Below are positions 20,036-30,691 of a stretch of 64,000 nucleotides of DNA, in pieces. A program made the position numbers and the translations under genes. Each line of letters begins with the position of its first letter. Positions within the stretch are counted from its first letter, which is position 1. This DNA comes from Aeromonas aquatica (GTDB lineage: Bacteria > Pseudomonadota > Gammaproteobacteria > Enterobacterales > Aeromonadaceae): contig NZ_JRGL01000162.1 of NCBI RefSeq assembly GCF_000764655.1, positions 1-64,000 on the forward strand, written 5' to 3'. Under the pieces are notes generated by a model. It saw nothing but the letters and a program-made list of their open reading frames with translations. It did not search any database and was not told the DNA's origin.

Positions 20036-22453
20036 ATGAAAAAAAAGCTAATTTATGCAGCGGTCCTCAGTGCGCTACTGAGCGGTTGTGGTGGCAGTGA
20101 CGATAATAAAGGCGATACCTCAAGCTATCTCGATTACCTGCTGAGTGGCTCCAATGCGACCCGACCCAGCGCCCTGGCTGCTCGCGCGACCGACGGCACC
20201 CTGAAGTTCTCGACCGAAACGGCCGATCTCTCCAACCCGGTCTCCGCACTCTCCACCCTGGATGGCTGGTCCACGACCCAGGCCATCCAGATAGTGCCGG
20301 TGACCGCCTCCGGCATCACCGTCAAGGCGCCGACGGCCACCGAATTTGGTGCCTCAGTGGCCCCGCTCTATCTGCTGGAGCTGGCTTTTGACAGCGCCGC
20401 TCTGCGCCCGAGCGGCGTGAAGAAGGTGCTGGCCTACGGGGTGGACTTCGTGGTCGCCGAGTCGGCCGGCAAGCTGAACCTGGTGCCGCTCAAGCCGCTC
20501 AATCCCTCTTCCTACTACATGATAGTGGCCACGGATGCGCTCAAAGACAGCAGCGGCAATCCCCTCAAGCCGGGCAGCGACTATAGCAACTACAAGAGCA
20601 ACACCGGCAGCAATGCCCAGGAGCAGACCATCAACGGCCTGATCACCCTGCAAGAAGGGCTGTTCAAGGCTGCCACCGGCATCACCAGCGATCACGTGAT
20701 CTTCTCCGACTGGTTTGGTACCCAGTCCGGTGCCGATGTGCTGGTGGCGGTGAAAGGGGCGGCCGCCTCTGTGTTGAAGGGCAGCCCGACCCTGGATGCC
20801 GCCGTCCTGTGGAAACAGGATGCCAAGGGCAATACCAGCCTGCCTGGTACCTACACCCTGGCGGTGACCGGCAGCAATGCCTTCCTGACCCAGCTGGATG
20901 CCGAGCAGTTCCTGCCCCAGGAGCAGAAGGATGCGATTGCTACCGCCTTTGGCGCCGGCACCCCGCTCAACGGCCTGGCGCAAGCCACCAAGGTTTACAG
21001 CGGCACGGTCAAGCTGCCTTACTTCCTCTCCTCGCCGGCCACCGCCGGTTCCTGGGACAAGGCCAGGACCCAGTCCTGGCACGGTGCCATCCCCAGCCTG
21101 TACGCCATCGCCAATGCCCTGAAAGCCTCGGACAGCGAGGTGATCGGCGGCCTGGTGGGCGCCGGGGTGGACCCGGCCCTGCTGGGGGCGCTGATCGCCG
21201 ATCCTAGCCGCCAGGCCGAACTGCTGGCGGAGGCGAGCAAGCTGATTGGGGTAACCCTCACCTCCGGCGGCAAGCCGCTGGATGCCGAGATGAATATCGG
21301 CCGCTTCAACCCGCTGCCGGCACTGGAAGAGGTGCAGTCCGTACCGATGCGCGTCTTCGCCAAGGATGCGCTCAACACCATCACCGATGTGATCATCTAT
21401 CAGCACGGCGTCACTTCGGTGAAGGAGAATGCCTACGCCCTGGCATTGGGTCAGATTGCGGCCGGTGCCCAAGCGGGCAAGAAAGTGGCCCTGGTGGTGA
21501 TCGATCATCCGCTGCACGGTGAGCGTGGCTATGCCCTGAGCGGCAGCATGGCGACCGTGACCACCTCCGATAACCCGACCCCCTATCTGAACCTGAGCTA
21601 CCTGACGGTGGCGCGGGACAACCTGAAACAGAGCGTGGCGGATCTGCTGGGCCTGCGTCTGGCGGTGGGGTTGGCCAATGCCAAGGGAGCCTTGGGCGCG
21701 GCTGGCGTCAAGGTGCACTTCCTGGGTCACTCCCTGGGGGCCATCTCGGGTGCCAACCTGTTGGCAGTCGCCAACCAGTCCCTCGGCAATCCCCAGGCGG
21801 ATGCCCTGTTCAAGTTCGACACCGGTGGCCTGGCCATGCCGGGTGGCAGCATAGCGCCGTTGCTGCTGAACTCGCCGACCTTCGGCCCGACCATCAAGAT
21901 GGGCGTGCTGACCGGCGGCAGCCCGGAGTTGAAGACGGCTTTCACCGCCTATGCCCCGAGCTGCAAGACGGCGGTAGCGAGCTGCTTCGTCAACGAGTTC
22001 CTGCCGAGCCTGGACGCTACCGCTCAGGCGAGCGCGGCCGGTACGCTGCAGAGCTACGTTTTCGCGGCCCAGTCGGTGCTGGATTCGGCTGACCCGATCA
22101 ACCTGGCCCGTGGCATCAAGGCCGACTTCCCGCTGTTTGCCACCGAAATTGTCGGTGACGGCGCCCTGAGCCTGTCGGATCAGGTGATCCCGAACAGCAT
22201 CGCGAGCGCGCCGCTGGGAGGCACCGAGCCACTGTTCCGGATGCTGGCACTGCAGCCGCTGACCGCAACCGGCGCGGCCAACCACCACGCGGCCCGCTTC
22301 CTGGCCGGTGGTCACAGCTCGCTGCTGGCACCGGATGACAACTTCGATCCGACCGGTGCGGTCACGACCGAGATGCAGACCCAGTTCGGCAGCTTCTTCA
22401 TGAGCGGTGGCACCGCGGTCAAGGTGACCGACGCCAGCCTGCTCAAGCAGTAA
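20036..22453 (+). CDS. Surface/extracellular lipase-phospholipase, Pla-1/cef (VolA-like) family lipoprotein
   Basis: An 805-residue predicted lipoprotein. The N-terminus MKKKLIYAAVLSALLSGC has a lipobox with Cys18, followed by a short Gly/Ser/Asp linker. The N-terminal third resembles the virulence-lipase N-terminal domain; the alpha/beta-hydrolase part carries GHSLGA with nucleophile Ser566 and an upstream VVIDHPLHGERG segment. Relatives include Aeromonas Pla/Apl-1 lipases and Vibrio VolA, a surface lysophospholipase. Likely releases fatty acids from host or environmental phospholipids. Two cysteines (CKTAVASC) may form a disulfide. Monocistronic, with its own terminator. Confidence 0.88.
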   Translation: MKKKLIYAAVLSALLSGCGGSDDNKGDTSSYLDYLLSGSNATRPSALAARATDGTLKFSTETADLSNPVSALSTLDGWSTTQAIQIVPVTASGITVKAPTATEFGASVAPLYLLELAFDSAALRPSGVKKVLAYGVDFVVAESAGKLNLVPLKPLNPSSYYMIVATDALKDSSGNPLKPGSDYSNYKSNTGSNAQEQTINGLITLQEGLFKAATGITSDHVIFSDWFGTQSGADVLVAVKGAAASVLKGSPTLDAAVLWKQDAKGNTSLPGTYTLAVTGSNAFLTQLDAEQFLPQEQKDAIATAFGAGTPLNGLAQATKVYSGTVKLPYFLSSPATAGSWDKARTQSWHGAIPSLYAIANALKASDSEVIGGLVGAGVDPALLGALIADPSRQAELLAEASKLIGVTLTSGGKPLDAEMNIGRFNPLPALEEVQSVPMRVFAKDALNTITDVIIYQHGVTSVKENAYALALGQIAAGAQAGKKVALVVIDHPLHGERGYALSGSMATVTTSDNPTPYLNLSYLTVARDNLKQSVADLLGLRLAVGLANAKGALGAAGVKVHFLGHSLGAISGANLLAVANQSLGNPQADALFKFDTGGLAMPGGSIAPLLLNSPTFGPTIKMGVLTGGSPELKTAFTAYAPSCKTAVASCFVNEFLPSLDATAQASAAGTLQSYVFAAQSVLDSADPINLARGIKADFPLFATEIVGDGALSLSDQVIPNSIASAPLGGTEPLFRMLALQPLTATGAANHHAARFLAGGHSSLLAPDDNFDPTGAVTTEMQTQFGSFFMSGGTAVKVTDASLLKQ

Positions 22454-22473
22454 GCTATCTTGGTAAGCCAATA

Positions 22474-22501
22474 AAAACGCCGCCCCAAGGGGCGGCGTTT
22501 T
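22474..22501. terminator. Terminator between lipase gene and glpG
   Basis: Perfect 13-bp stem AAAACGCCGCCCC / GGGGCGGCGTTTT with a 2-base loop; symmetrical, so it can act on both strands. Confidence 0.9.
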
Positions 22502-22532
22502 CGTCTGTGGCAATCAGAGCAATAGCTGTGGA

Positions 22533-23399
22533 TCAGGTGGGTCTGTGGTGCCGATCCAGCCAGCCTTGCAGCAGGCCCACCAGCAGACCCGTCAGATGGG
22601 CGATGTTGGCGGTGGGCGTGCCGAGCATGTCGAAGAAGCCGAGCGCCATCCAGAACAGCATGAAGCCCATCAGCGCCGGCGGCAGGCTGAGGCCGCAGGC
22701 CGGTTGCAGCTTGGCGCGCAGCCAGCAGTAGCCGAGCAGGGCATAGACCACCCCGGAGAGGCCACCAAAGCGCGGGCCGCTCGCGAAGAACTCCGCCACG
22801 TTGGGCAGGGCTGCGCCGACGATCAGCAGGATAAACAACTTGCCGCTGCCCAGACGCTGCTCGATCTGGCCCCCCAGATACCACCACCACAGCAGGTTGA
22901 ACACCAGGTGCAGCACCGAGAAGTGGATGAAGGCCGGGGTAATGTAGCGCCACGCCTGCCAGTCGGTGAACTGGGCCAGGGTCGGATGGAACGCCAGCTG
23001 GTCGAAGATGGGCAGGCCGATGGCATCGAGGGCATAGATGGCCAGGCAGGCGATGATGACCACCAGGGTCAGGGGCCCCGCCTGATGGAGAAAGTCGGTG
23101 ATGGGATCCGTCATCCCCTTGCTGTAGTCGATGCGGGCATCGGCCCGGCCGGACTGCCAGGAGGCCTCCATGTAGCGGGGGTGGTTCGGTTCGGCCAGGA
23201 AGCGCTTCACCTCCAGCTGGGCCTGGGCGAGGCGCCGCTCGTCCGCCAGCCAGACCGAGACGCCGAGCTCGGACTGGGTCAGCTCGCACGGGATGCCCAG
23301 GGTGGCGAGGTAGTCCACCAGCGCCTGGGCCATGCGGGCGTCGCCCAGCACCAGCAGCTGGATCATGCCGGATGAGGGGGAGTTGCCTGCCTCCGTCAT
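22533..23399 (-). CDS. glpG: Rhomboid intramembrane serine protease GlpG
   Basis: A 288-residue rhomboid with a cytosolic N-terminal domain and six membrane segments. Catalytic pair visible: Ser215 in [13 protein letters not shown] and His268 in [11 protein letters not shown]; the WR motif region ([14 protein letters not shown]) is present. GlpG cleaves membrane protein segments within the bilayer. The start overlaps the glpE stop (ATGA), which supports it over the internal Met12. It is the second gene of glpEG. Confidence 0.94.
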   Translation of the reverse strand: MTEAGNSPSSGMIQLLVLGDARMAQALVDYLATLGIPCELTQSELGVSVWLADERRLAQAQLEVKRFLAEPNHPRYMEASWQSGRADARIDYSKGMTDPITDFLHQAGPLTLVVIIACLAIYALDAIGLPIFDQLAFHPTLAQFTDWQAWRYITPAFIHFSVLHLVFNLLWWWYLGGQIEQRLGSGKLFILLIVGAALPNVAEFFASGPRFGGLSGVVYALLGYCWLRAKLQPACGLSLPPALMGFMLFWMALGFFDMLGTPTANIAHLTGLLVGLLQGWLDRHHRPT

Positions 23400-23725
23400 G
23401 CGTCCCCCGCCTGAATGGGGAACTCCCTGCGCCAGGCCTCGAAGCCGCCATCCAGACTGTAGACGGCGTCATAGCCCTGTTGCAGCAGGTACTGGGCCGC
23501 GCCCTGGCTGCTGTTGCCGTGGTAGCACATCACGATCACCGGGGTGTCGAAGTCCACCTCGTTCATAAAGCGAACCAGAGAACCATTCGTTAAGTGGAAG
23601 GCGCCGACCGCGTGGGCCGCCTCGAACGATTGGGGATCGCGAATGTCCACGAGGCGGGCCTCACCGGCCTCCAGCTTCTGGTGGGCATCCTGGGCGTTGA
23701 TATGGGCAAACTGGTCCACTGACAT
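23396..23725 (-). CDS. glpE: Thiosulfate sulfurtransferase GlpE
   Basis: A 109-residue single-domain rhodanese. The catalytic loop reads CYHGNSS (Cys67), identical in style to E. coli GlpE, and the N-terminal part has [21 protein letters not shown]. It transfers sulfane sulfur from thiosulfate to acceptors such as cyanide or thioredoxin. Co-transcribed with glpG through a 4-base overlap. glpR does not follow here, unlike in E. coli. Confidence 0.94.
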   Translation of the reverse strand: MSVDQFAHINAQDAHQKLEAGEARLVDIRDPQSFEAAHAVGAFHLTNGSLVRFMNEVDFDTPVIVMCYHGNSSQGAAQYLLQQGYDAVYSLDGGFEAWRREFPIQAGDA

Positions 23726-23885
23726 GTCCTGCGAATAGATGATTGAGAGCCAGTTTACCGCAAGCGGTGGCTGGTGCTAAGCCCGCAATGCGGGCTGTCA
23801 TGCAGTGGGGCGGGATCGCAATTTCCTTCAATACCCGGCACCGCCTGCTGGCTAGTCTGGGGCTCCCTATCGATGAGGAGTTCCC

Positions 23886-24482
23886 ATGGACGCGAGTCTG
23901 TTGTTATCCATGGCCGGCTTTGCCCTGGCCATGTCCATCTCCCCCGGCCCGGTCAATCTGGTCGCCCTCAGCACGGGGGCCCAGTATGGCTTCTGTGCCA
24001 GCCTGCATCACGTGGTGGGGGCAACGCTGGGCTTTATCCTGCTGCTCCTGCTGATGGGGCTGGGCCTCGGCGCCGCCCTGTCACGGTGGCCCATGGCGGC
24101 TGGCACCCTGCACTGGGGCGGCATCCTCTTCCTCTGTTACATGGCCTGGCAGCTGGTGATGGACGGGGGCAGGGTGGAGCGGGCTGACGGGAAGCCACCC
24201 GCCTTCCTGTACGGCGCCCTGATGCAGTGGCTCAACCCCAAGGCCTGGCTGGCGGCCAGCATGGGGATGGGGGCCTATGGCGGTGCCGGCGGCATGGGGC
24301 AGATAGTCTCCTTCACCGCGCTCTATCTGGTGATCTGTCTGGGCTCCATCGCCTGCTGGGCCTATGCCGGCAGCTGCCTGCAGGAGGCCTTGCTCAAGCC
24401 CCGCCGGTTGCGCTGGTTCAACCGCTCCATGGCCCTGTTGCTGATGTTCAGCGCCGCTTACCTGGGGCTGGCCGAGGGCTGA
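23886..24482 (+). CDS. LysE/RhtB family amino-acid exporter
   Basis: A 198-residue inner-membrane protein with about six membrane segments and the LysE hallmark SPGPVNLVALSTGAQYG near the N-terminus, plus LNPKAWLAASMGMGAYG in the middle. The family exports amino acids or their derivatives; the substrate cannot be told. GAGGAG lies 6 bases before the ATG. Its last 35 bases overlap the 3' end of the AraC regulator on the other strand. Upstream (23780-23796) is a small GC-rich hairpin. Confidence 0.85.
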   Translation: MDASLLLSMAGFALAMSISPGPVNLVALSTGAQYGFCASLHHVVGATLGFILLLLLMGLGLGAALSRWPMAAGTLHWGGILFLCYMAWQLVMDGGRVERADGKPPAFLYGALMQWLNPKAWLAASMGMGAYGGAGGMGQIVSFTALYLVICLGSIACWAYAGSCLQEALLKPRRLRWFNRSMALLLMFSAAYLGLAEG

Positions 24483-25299
24483 GCTGCAACCGGTATTGGC
24501 CCGGGGTGGCGGCGACCCGCCGTTTGAACTGGCGCTGGAAATGCGCCTGATCGGCGAAGCCGCTCGCCAGGGCGACCTCGGCCAGGGGGTGCCCCTGCCT
24601 GAGCAGGGTGCGGGCGTGACGGATGCGTTGATCGAGCAGGTAGGCGTGGGGCGTCATGCCGTAATGGTGGCTGAAGGCGCGCACGAAGTGGGAGGGACTG
24701 AGCCCGGCGACCACGCTCAGTTGTTGCAGATTGAGCGCGCTGGCACTGTCATCCTGCATCAGCTCGGCGGCCCGTTGCAGGTGCAGCGGCGGGCGATCAT
24801 CCCAGCTGGCGGGGGTCAGCCTGGCCAGCAGCTGGTGCCCGAACAGCTGGCAGGCCACCCCCTTGGCCAGCGGATCCTGCCCCTGCAACAGCGCGCGGTG
24901 CAGCCGCTGCAATGCCAGATAGAGCACGGGATCCCGGCTCGCCGTCATGTCGAAGGGGCGGAATCGGGATCCCAGTCCCGCCTCTTCCTGCAGGCCGTGC
25001 AGCCAGTCGGTATCGAGGTAGAACATCAGATAGGACCAGGGCTGGTCGGCGATGGGGTTGCAGGCGTGCACTTCTTCCGGGTTCATCAGCACCAGGTGGC
25101 CGCTGCCGACCTCCTGATTGCTGCGCTGGTTGAGGTAGTGGCTGTGGCCACCGGTGATGGCGCCGATGGAGAAGTGGGCGTGGCTGTGTTTGTCGTAGCA
25201 GACGTGGCGGCCATCCTGCACCGCCCGTGTCTCGATAAATGGCAGGGCCGGATCGCACCAGAAGTGATGGCGGTCCGGCCCAGGGTTGGTGGCGCTCAT
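24448..25299 (-). CDS. AraC family transcriptional regulator
   Basis: A 283-residue regulator: an N-terminal cupin-type AraC-binding domain (His-rich, with HSHAHFSIGAITGGHSHYL) and a C-terminal double helix-turn-helix (about 185-280; LSVVAGLSPSHFVRAFSHHYGMTPHAYLLDQRI and a second helix ending GFADQAHFQRQFKRRVAATPGQYR, quoted in part). It lies 24 bases after livF on the same strand, so it may share the liv transcript, and converges with the LysE exporter, which is a plausible target. The ATG at 25299 is chosen; a GTG 9 bases earlier is possible. Confidence 0.85.
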   Translation of the reverse strand: MSATNPGPDRHHFWCDPALPFIETRAVQDGRHVCYDKHSHAHFSIGAITGGHSHYLNQRSNQEVGSGHLVLMNPEEVHACNPIADQPWSYLMFYLDTDWLHGLQEEAGLGSRFRPFDMTASRDPVLYLALQRLHRALLQGQDPLAKGVACQLFGHQLLARLTPASWDDRPPLHLQRAAELMQDDSASALNLQQLSVVAGLSPSHFVRAFSHHYGMTPHAYLLDQRIRHARTLLRQGHPLAEVALASGFADQAHFQRQFKRRVAATPGQYRLQLSPRPAPGKRR

Positions 25300-25323
25300 G
25301 ACGGGCACGATGGCACCCTGTTG

Positions 25324-26025
25324 TCAGCCGCCAAGGTAGGCCTGACGCACCGCCGGGTTTGCCAGCAGGGCGGCACCCGTGTCTTGCAGCACCACCCGGC
25401 CGTTCTCCAGCACATAGCCCCTGTCCGCCAGCTTGAGCGCCTGGTTCGCGTTCTGCTCCACCAGGAAGATGGTCATGCCCTTCTCCCGCAGCTGCAATAT
25501 GGTGTCGAAGATCTGCTGGATGATGATGGGCGCCAGCCCCAGGGAGGGCTCGTCCAGCAGCAGCAGGCGCGGCTTGCTCATCAGGGCGCGGCCTATGGCC
25601 AGCATCTGCTGCTCGCCACCTGACATGGTGCCGGCGCGCTGCTCGAGTCGCTCGTGCAGGCGCGGGAACATGGTGAACACCTGATCCAGCAGGGCCGGTT
25701 GCTCGGCCTTGTCGACGAAGAAAGACCCCATCAGCAGGTTCTCCTGTACCGTCAGGCGGGCGAAGATGCGGCGCCCCTCCGGGACCACGGCGATATCCTT
25801 GCGCATGATGCGGGCGGTGCTGAGGGAGCTTATCTGCTCCCCCTCGAACCAGATGCTGCCGCTGCTGGGCTTGGGTTCGCCACAGAGCGTCATCAGCAAG
25901 GTGGTCTTGCCGGCGCCATTGGCGCCGATCAGGGTGACTATCTCGCCCTCTTTGACCTCGACGCTGACATCGTGCAGCGCCTGGATCTTGCCGTAATGGG
26001 TCGATACGTTGCGAAGTTCTAACAT
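25324..26025 (-). CDS. livF: Branched-chain amino-acid ABC transporter ATPase LivF
   Basis: A 233-residue ATP-binding subunit. Walker A GANGAGKTTLLM, signature MSGGEQQMLAIGRAL, Walker B LLLLDEPSLGLAP and the switch His region FLVEQNANQAL are all intact. It pairs with LivG to drive import of branched-chain amino acids through LivHM. Last liv gene, 10 bases after livG. Confidence 0.94.
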   Translation of the reverse strand: MLELRNVSTHYGKIQALHDVSVEVKEGEIVTLIGANGAGKTTLLMTLCGEPKPSSGSIWFEGEQISSLSTARIMRKDIAVVPEGRRIFARLTVQENLLMGSFFVDKAEQPALLDQVFTMFPRLHERLEQRAGTMSGGEQQMLAIGRALMSKPRLLLLDEPSLGLAPIIIQQIFDTILQLREKGMTIFLVEQNANQALKLADRGYVLENGRVVLQDTGAALLANPAVRQAYLGG

Positions 26026-26035
26026 CTTTTTGTCC

Positions 26036-26821
26036 TTACGACTCGCCCAGATAGGCCTTGATCACGGCCGGATTGTTGCGGATATCAATCGGCTTGCCAT
26101 GGGCCAGCGGCGTGCCCTGATTGACCACGAAGATGCGATTGGAGATCTCCATCACCAGCTTCATGTCGTGCTCGATCAGCAGGACGGAGACGCCAAACTC
26201 GTCCCTCAGGCTGGTGATGAGCTCGTTGAGCTCGTCGGTCTCGTGGGGGTTGAGGCCGGCGGCCGGCTCGTCCAGCATCAGCAGCTCGGGCCTGGTCGCC
26301 ATGCAGCGGGCGATCTCGAGCCGGCGCTGCTGGCCATAGGCCAGGTTGCCGGCGGCGCGGTTCGCGAGATCCTTGAGGCCGACCTTCTCCAGCCAGAAGG
26401 CGGACTGCTCCAGCCCCTCTTTCTCGGCGCGGCGGAAGGCCGGGGTCTTGAACAGACCGGCCAGAAAACCGGTATTAAGATGCCTGTGCTGGGCGACCAG
26501 CAGATTTTCCACTGCCGTCATTTCCTTGAACAGACGAACGTGCTGGAAGGTGCGCACTATGCCCTTGCGGGCGATGAGGTGGCCGGGCAGGCCCTGGATC
26601 TCCTCGCCACGATAGCGGATGGTGCCGCCAGTCGGGCGGTAGAAGCCGGTCAGGCAGTTGAAGATGGTGGTCTTGCCGGCGCCGTTGGGGCCAATGATGG
26701 AGATCACTTCCCCCTTGTCCACGTCCAGCTTGACGCCGTTGACCGCCAGCAGACCCCCGAAGCGCATCGACAGATCAGAGACATCCAGCAACTTGTTGTT
26801 TGTGTTGTTCATGTTGCTCAT
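26036..26821 (-). CDS. livG: Branched-chain amino-acid ABC transporter ATPase LivG
   Basis: A 261-residue ATPase partner of LivF. Walker [15 protein letters not shown], signature [15 protein letters not shown], and Walker [17 protein letters not shown] are present; the longer insertion after Walker A is typical of LivG. The ATG overlaps the livM stop by 4 bases, pointing to translational coupling. The N-terminal [10 protein letters not shown] run is a low-complexity extension before the ABC fold. Confidence 0.94.
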   Translation of the reverse strand: MSNMNNTNNKLLDVSDLSMRFGGLLAVNGVKLDVDKGEVISIIGPNGAGKTTIFNCLTGFYRPTGGTIRYRGEEIQGLPGHLIARKGIVRTFQHVRLFKEMTAVENLLVAQHRHLNTGFLAGLFKTPAFRRAEKEGLEQSAFWLEKVGLKDLANRAAGNLAYGQQRRLEIARCMATRPELLMLDEPAAGLNPHETDELNELITSLRDEFGVSVLLIEHDMKLVMEISNRIFVVNQGTPLAHGKPIDIRNNPAVIKAYLGES

Positions 26822-28086
26822 TTTCGTAGCTCCAGGTGAGGGCGGCTCATCGGCAGCAGGCCCTGGGGTCGCCAGATCATCATGAACACCATCAGCAGAC
26901 CGAACATCAGCATGCGGTACTCGTTGAACTCACGGGCCAGCTCCGGCAGCACCGTCATCACGATGGCGGCCAGCACCACCCCGATCTGGGAGCCCATGCC
27001 CCCCAGCACCACGATCGCAAGGACGATGGCCGACTCGATGAAGACGAAGGACTCCGGGCTGATGAAGCCCTGGCGCGAGGCGAAGAAGCTGCCGGCGAAG
27101 CCCGCGAAGCAGGCCCCTATGGTGAAGGCGGTCAGCTTGATGATGGTGGGGTTGAGGCCCAGCGACTTGCAGGCGATCTCGTCTTCCCGCAGCGCTTCCC
27201 AGGCGCGGCCCAGCGGCATGCGCAGCAGGCGGTTGATGACGAACAGGGTGGCGATCACCAGCAGCAATGCCATCAGATAGACGAAGATGACCTTGTGATT
27301 GGCGTTGTAGGCGATGCCGAAGAAGTCGTGGAAGGTGCCGAAGCCCCCGTCCTTGACGGTGCGGTTGAATTCCAGGCCGCCGAGGGTCGGCTTGGGAATG
27401 CCGGAGATGCCGTTCGGGCCGCCGGTGAGGCTGGTCATGTTGTTGAGCAGGATGCGGATGATCTCGCCAAAGCCCAGGGTGACGATGGCCAGATAGTCTC
27501 CTCGCAGCCGCAACACCGGGAAGCCGAGCAGGAAGCCGAAGGTGGCCGCCGTCAGGCCGGCGATGGGCAGACACTCCCAGAAGCTCAGCCCGAAGTAGGT
27601 GTTGAGCAGGGCATAGCTGTAGGCACCGACCGCGTAGAAGCCGACGTAGCCGAGATCCAGCAGACCGGCCAGACCCACCACCACGTTCAGGCCCAGCCCC
27701 AGCATGATGTAGATCAGCGCCAGGGTGGCCAGATCGATGGCACCGCGGGAGGCCATGAAGGGCCAGCTCACCGCGAACAGCAGCACCAGCACGGCGGTGA
27801 GGTTATAGAGCTTGGGTGCCTCTTCCGGGCTGGGCAGCACCAGCTTGGTGAAGCCGACGGAGAAGCCGCTGATGGAGGCCTGGAACAGCCTGGCGATCTG
27901 GCCGCGCAGCATCTGGAACCAGAACACCAGGGCGGCGCCCCCCAGCAACCAGGCGAGAGACACATCGAGCCGGCTCACCACCAGCAGGCGGTTGCCGTCG
28001 GTCTCGAGCTTGAAGCCGAGCAGCCAGAAGGAGAGCACCAGCAGCATCAGGCTGGCGATGCAGGCATGGATAAATTGACGCTTCAT
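26818..28086 (-). CDS. livM: Branched-chain amino-acid ABC transporter permease LivM
   Basis: A 422-residue inner-membrane permease with about ten hydrophobic segments. It has the LivM pattern: an N-terminal extension, then [25 protein letters not shown] (quoted in part), the coupling-helix EAALRED-type motif [12 protein letters not shown], and [13 protein letters not shown] near the C-terminus. Length agrees with E. coli LivM (425). It forms the channel with LivH; 55 bases separate it from livH. Confidence 0.93.
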   Translation of the reverse strand: MKRQFIHACIASLMLLVLSFWLLGFKLETDGNRLLVVSRLDVSLAWLLGGAALVFWFQMLRGQIARLFQASISGFSVGFTKLVLPSPEEAPKLYNLTAVLVLLFAVSWPFMASRGAIDLATLALIYIMLGLGLNVVVGLAGLLDLGYVGFYAVGAYSYALLNTYFGLSFWECLPIAGLTAATFGFLLGFPVLRLRGDYLAIVTLGFGEIIRILLNNMTSLTGGPNGISGIPKPTLGGLEFNRTVKDGGFGTFHDFFGIAYNANHKVIFVYLMALLLVIATLFVINRLLRMPLGRAWEALREDEIACKSLGLNPTIIKLTAFTIGACFAGFAGSFFASRQGFISPESFVFIESAIVLAIVVLGGMGSQIGVVLAAIVMTVLPELAREFNEYRMLMFGLLMVFMMIWRPQGLLPMSRPHLELRK

Positions 28087-28141
28087 GCTTTCACCTCCGG
28101 ATTGTGCTGGTTAACGACGCAGGTACGGGTAGTTGGATGTG

Positions 28142-29068
<927 letters not shown>

Positions 29069-29102
29069 ACTGCGTTCCCTGTACTTGCCCGCAAAGAAAG
29101 GA

Positions 29103-29124
29103 GGGGGTGACGCTTGTCACCCCC
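29103..29124 (-). terminator. Hairpin between livK and livH (possible attenuating terminator)
   Basis: Perfect 9-bp stem GGGGGTGAC / GTCACCCCC with a 4-base loop, just after the livK stop. On the minus strand it is followed by TCCTTTCTTTG, a broken U-tract, so partial termination or transcript-end protection is likely. Confidence 0.65.
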
Positions 29125-29134
29125 GACCGGCAGA

Positions 29135-30256
29135 TTATTTGAGTTGAGTGGAGGTACCATCGGCGTGCCACTGGAACACACCGAACTCGAAGCCCTTCAG
29201 GTCACCGTTCGGTGCCCAGGTCAGGGGACCCATAACGGTGTCGATCGGTGCGGCCTTGATGGCGGCAGCCACGGCAGCCGGATCATCTTCACCCGCCTTG
29301 GCGATACCGGCCGCCAGGGTTTGTACCGCGGCATAGGTAGTCCAGACGAAGGGGCCTGAGGAGTCCTGACCCTTGGCCTTGAACGCAGCGACGATGGAGG
29401 CGTTGGCAGGCAGCAGGTCATATTTGTTCGGCAGGGTGACCAGCAGGCCTTCGGAAGCCGGGCCGCCGATGGCGGAGATGTCCTTGTTACCCACGCCTTC
29501 CGGACCCATGAACTTGGCCTTCAGACCCTTCTCGCCCGCCTGGCGCAGGATCAGACCCAGCTCCGGGTGGTAGCCGCCGTAATAGACGAAGTCCACGTTC
29601 TCTTTCTGCAGCTTGGCGATCAGGGCGGAGAAGTCCTTGTCGCCGGCGGTGATGCCTTCAAAGGCCACTACCTTGACGCCAGCCTTCTCCAGCGCAGCCT
29701 TCACACTGGTGGCGATGCCTTCACCGTACTGCTTCTTGTCGTGGATGACGGCCACGCGCTGGGGTTTGACCTGTTCGATGATGTACTTGGCGGCGGTCGG
29801 GCCCTGGTCGCTGTCCAGACCTATGGTACGCATGGTCAGCTGATAGCCACGCTCGGTGATCTTGGGGTTGGTGGAGGCCGGGGTGATCATCAGCACGCCT
29901 TCATCTTCATAGATGTCGGAGGCGGGCAGGGTGTTGTCGGAACAGAGGTGGCCGACCACGAACTTGACGCCGTCGTTGATCACCTTGTTGGCGATGGCCA
30001 CGGCCTGTTTGGGGTCGCAGGCGTCGTCATAGATGACGGCTTCGATCTGCTTGCCCTTGATGCCGCCTGCCTTGTTGATCTGCTCGACCGCCATCTTGCC
30101 GCCGGTGAACTGCATGTCACCGTACTGGGCGACCGGGCCGGTCAGCGGGCCGGCGATGCCGATCTTGATGGTGTCGGCCGCGTTGGCCATGGAAACCGAT
30201 CCAAACAGAGCCAAAGAAACCGCTGCTCTGATTGCCATTTTGCTCAAGTTATGCAT
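29135..30256 (-). CDS. livK: Branched-chain amino-acid periplasmic binding protein LivK/LivJ
   Basis: A 373-residue periplasmic binding protein with a signal peptide ending SVSMANA before [15 protein letters not shown]. The paired cysteines of the family are present ([10 protein letters not shown] and [10 protein letters not shown]), forming the usual disulfide, and YTPASTNP-like [11 protein letters not shown] marks the ligand pocket. It delivers Leu/Ile/Val to LivHMGF. It is the promoter-proximal gene of the liv operon. LivJ and LivK cannot be told apart from sequence alone. Confidence 0.92.
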   Translation of the reverse strand: MHNLSKMAIRAAVSLALFGSVSMANAADTIKIGIAGPLTGPVAQYGDMQFTGGKMAVEQINKAGGIKGKQIEAVIYDDACDPKQAVAIANKVINDGVKFVVGHLCSDNTLPASDIYEDEGVLMITPASTNPKITERGYQLTMRTIGLDSDQGPTAAKYIIEQVKPQRVAVIHDKKQYGEGIATSVKAALEKAGVKVVAFEGITAGDKDFSALIAKLQKENVDFVYYGGYHPELGLILRQAGEKGLKAKFMGPEGVGNKDISAIGGPASEGLLVTLPNKYDLLPANASIVAAFKAKGQDSSGPFVWTTYAAVQTLAAGIAKAGEDDPAAVAAAIKAAPIDTVMGPLTWAPNGDLKGFEFGVFQWHADGTSTQLK

Positions 30257-30691
30257 TGATTCGTCCCTTAATCAGTGAAATGTTTCGTTTTTTGCGCATC
30301 ATTCCGAGCCTGTATCCCGTCAGCCCGGTAATAGACAAGGTTCTATCATCCCTCGCCGTGCCATGACAAGATGTTAAAGATACTAACCGGGGAGGGGGTG
30401 TCAGTGGTTTTGTGGAGCTAATGCGCTGCTATTTCTGTTTTTGTGGAATTTAATTCTGGATTTGTCGGTTAACAACTTAACAACATGGCGTGGGGGTGGC
30501 AAAAGTCAGAGTAAAAAACTGGCGATATTTCGCTCTGCGCCTGCTCTCATTTTGACCAAAATTCGTTTGCGCAAATAGAAATGTCCGCCTAGATTAGCCA
30601 GCATTGACAATTCGCTGGCAGCTCCCGTTAAAACCAAGCCTTTATTCGGGAAATCTGCTACTGTTCCGCTTTTGATCTTCAGGAGACAGAG
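30257..30691. other. Divergent control region of livK and the LacI-type regulator
   Basis: About 435 bases without a gene, AT-rich in 30410-30560. It must hold the promoters for livK (minus) and the regulator gene (plus). CAGGAGACAGAG precedes the regulator ATG. A 10-bp palindrome at 30566-30575 is listed separately. No leader peptide or riboswitch was recognised. Confidence 0.5.
30566..30575. promoter_or_regulatory. Palindrome TTTGCGCAAA, candidate LacI-family operator
   Basis: Perfect 10-bp palindrome about 117 bases before the regulator start, flanked on the left by CG so that one side reads CGTTTGCG, a PurR-type half site. The full PurR consensus is not matched. An autoregulatory operator is a guess based on position and symmetry. 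Confidence 0.3.
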
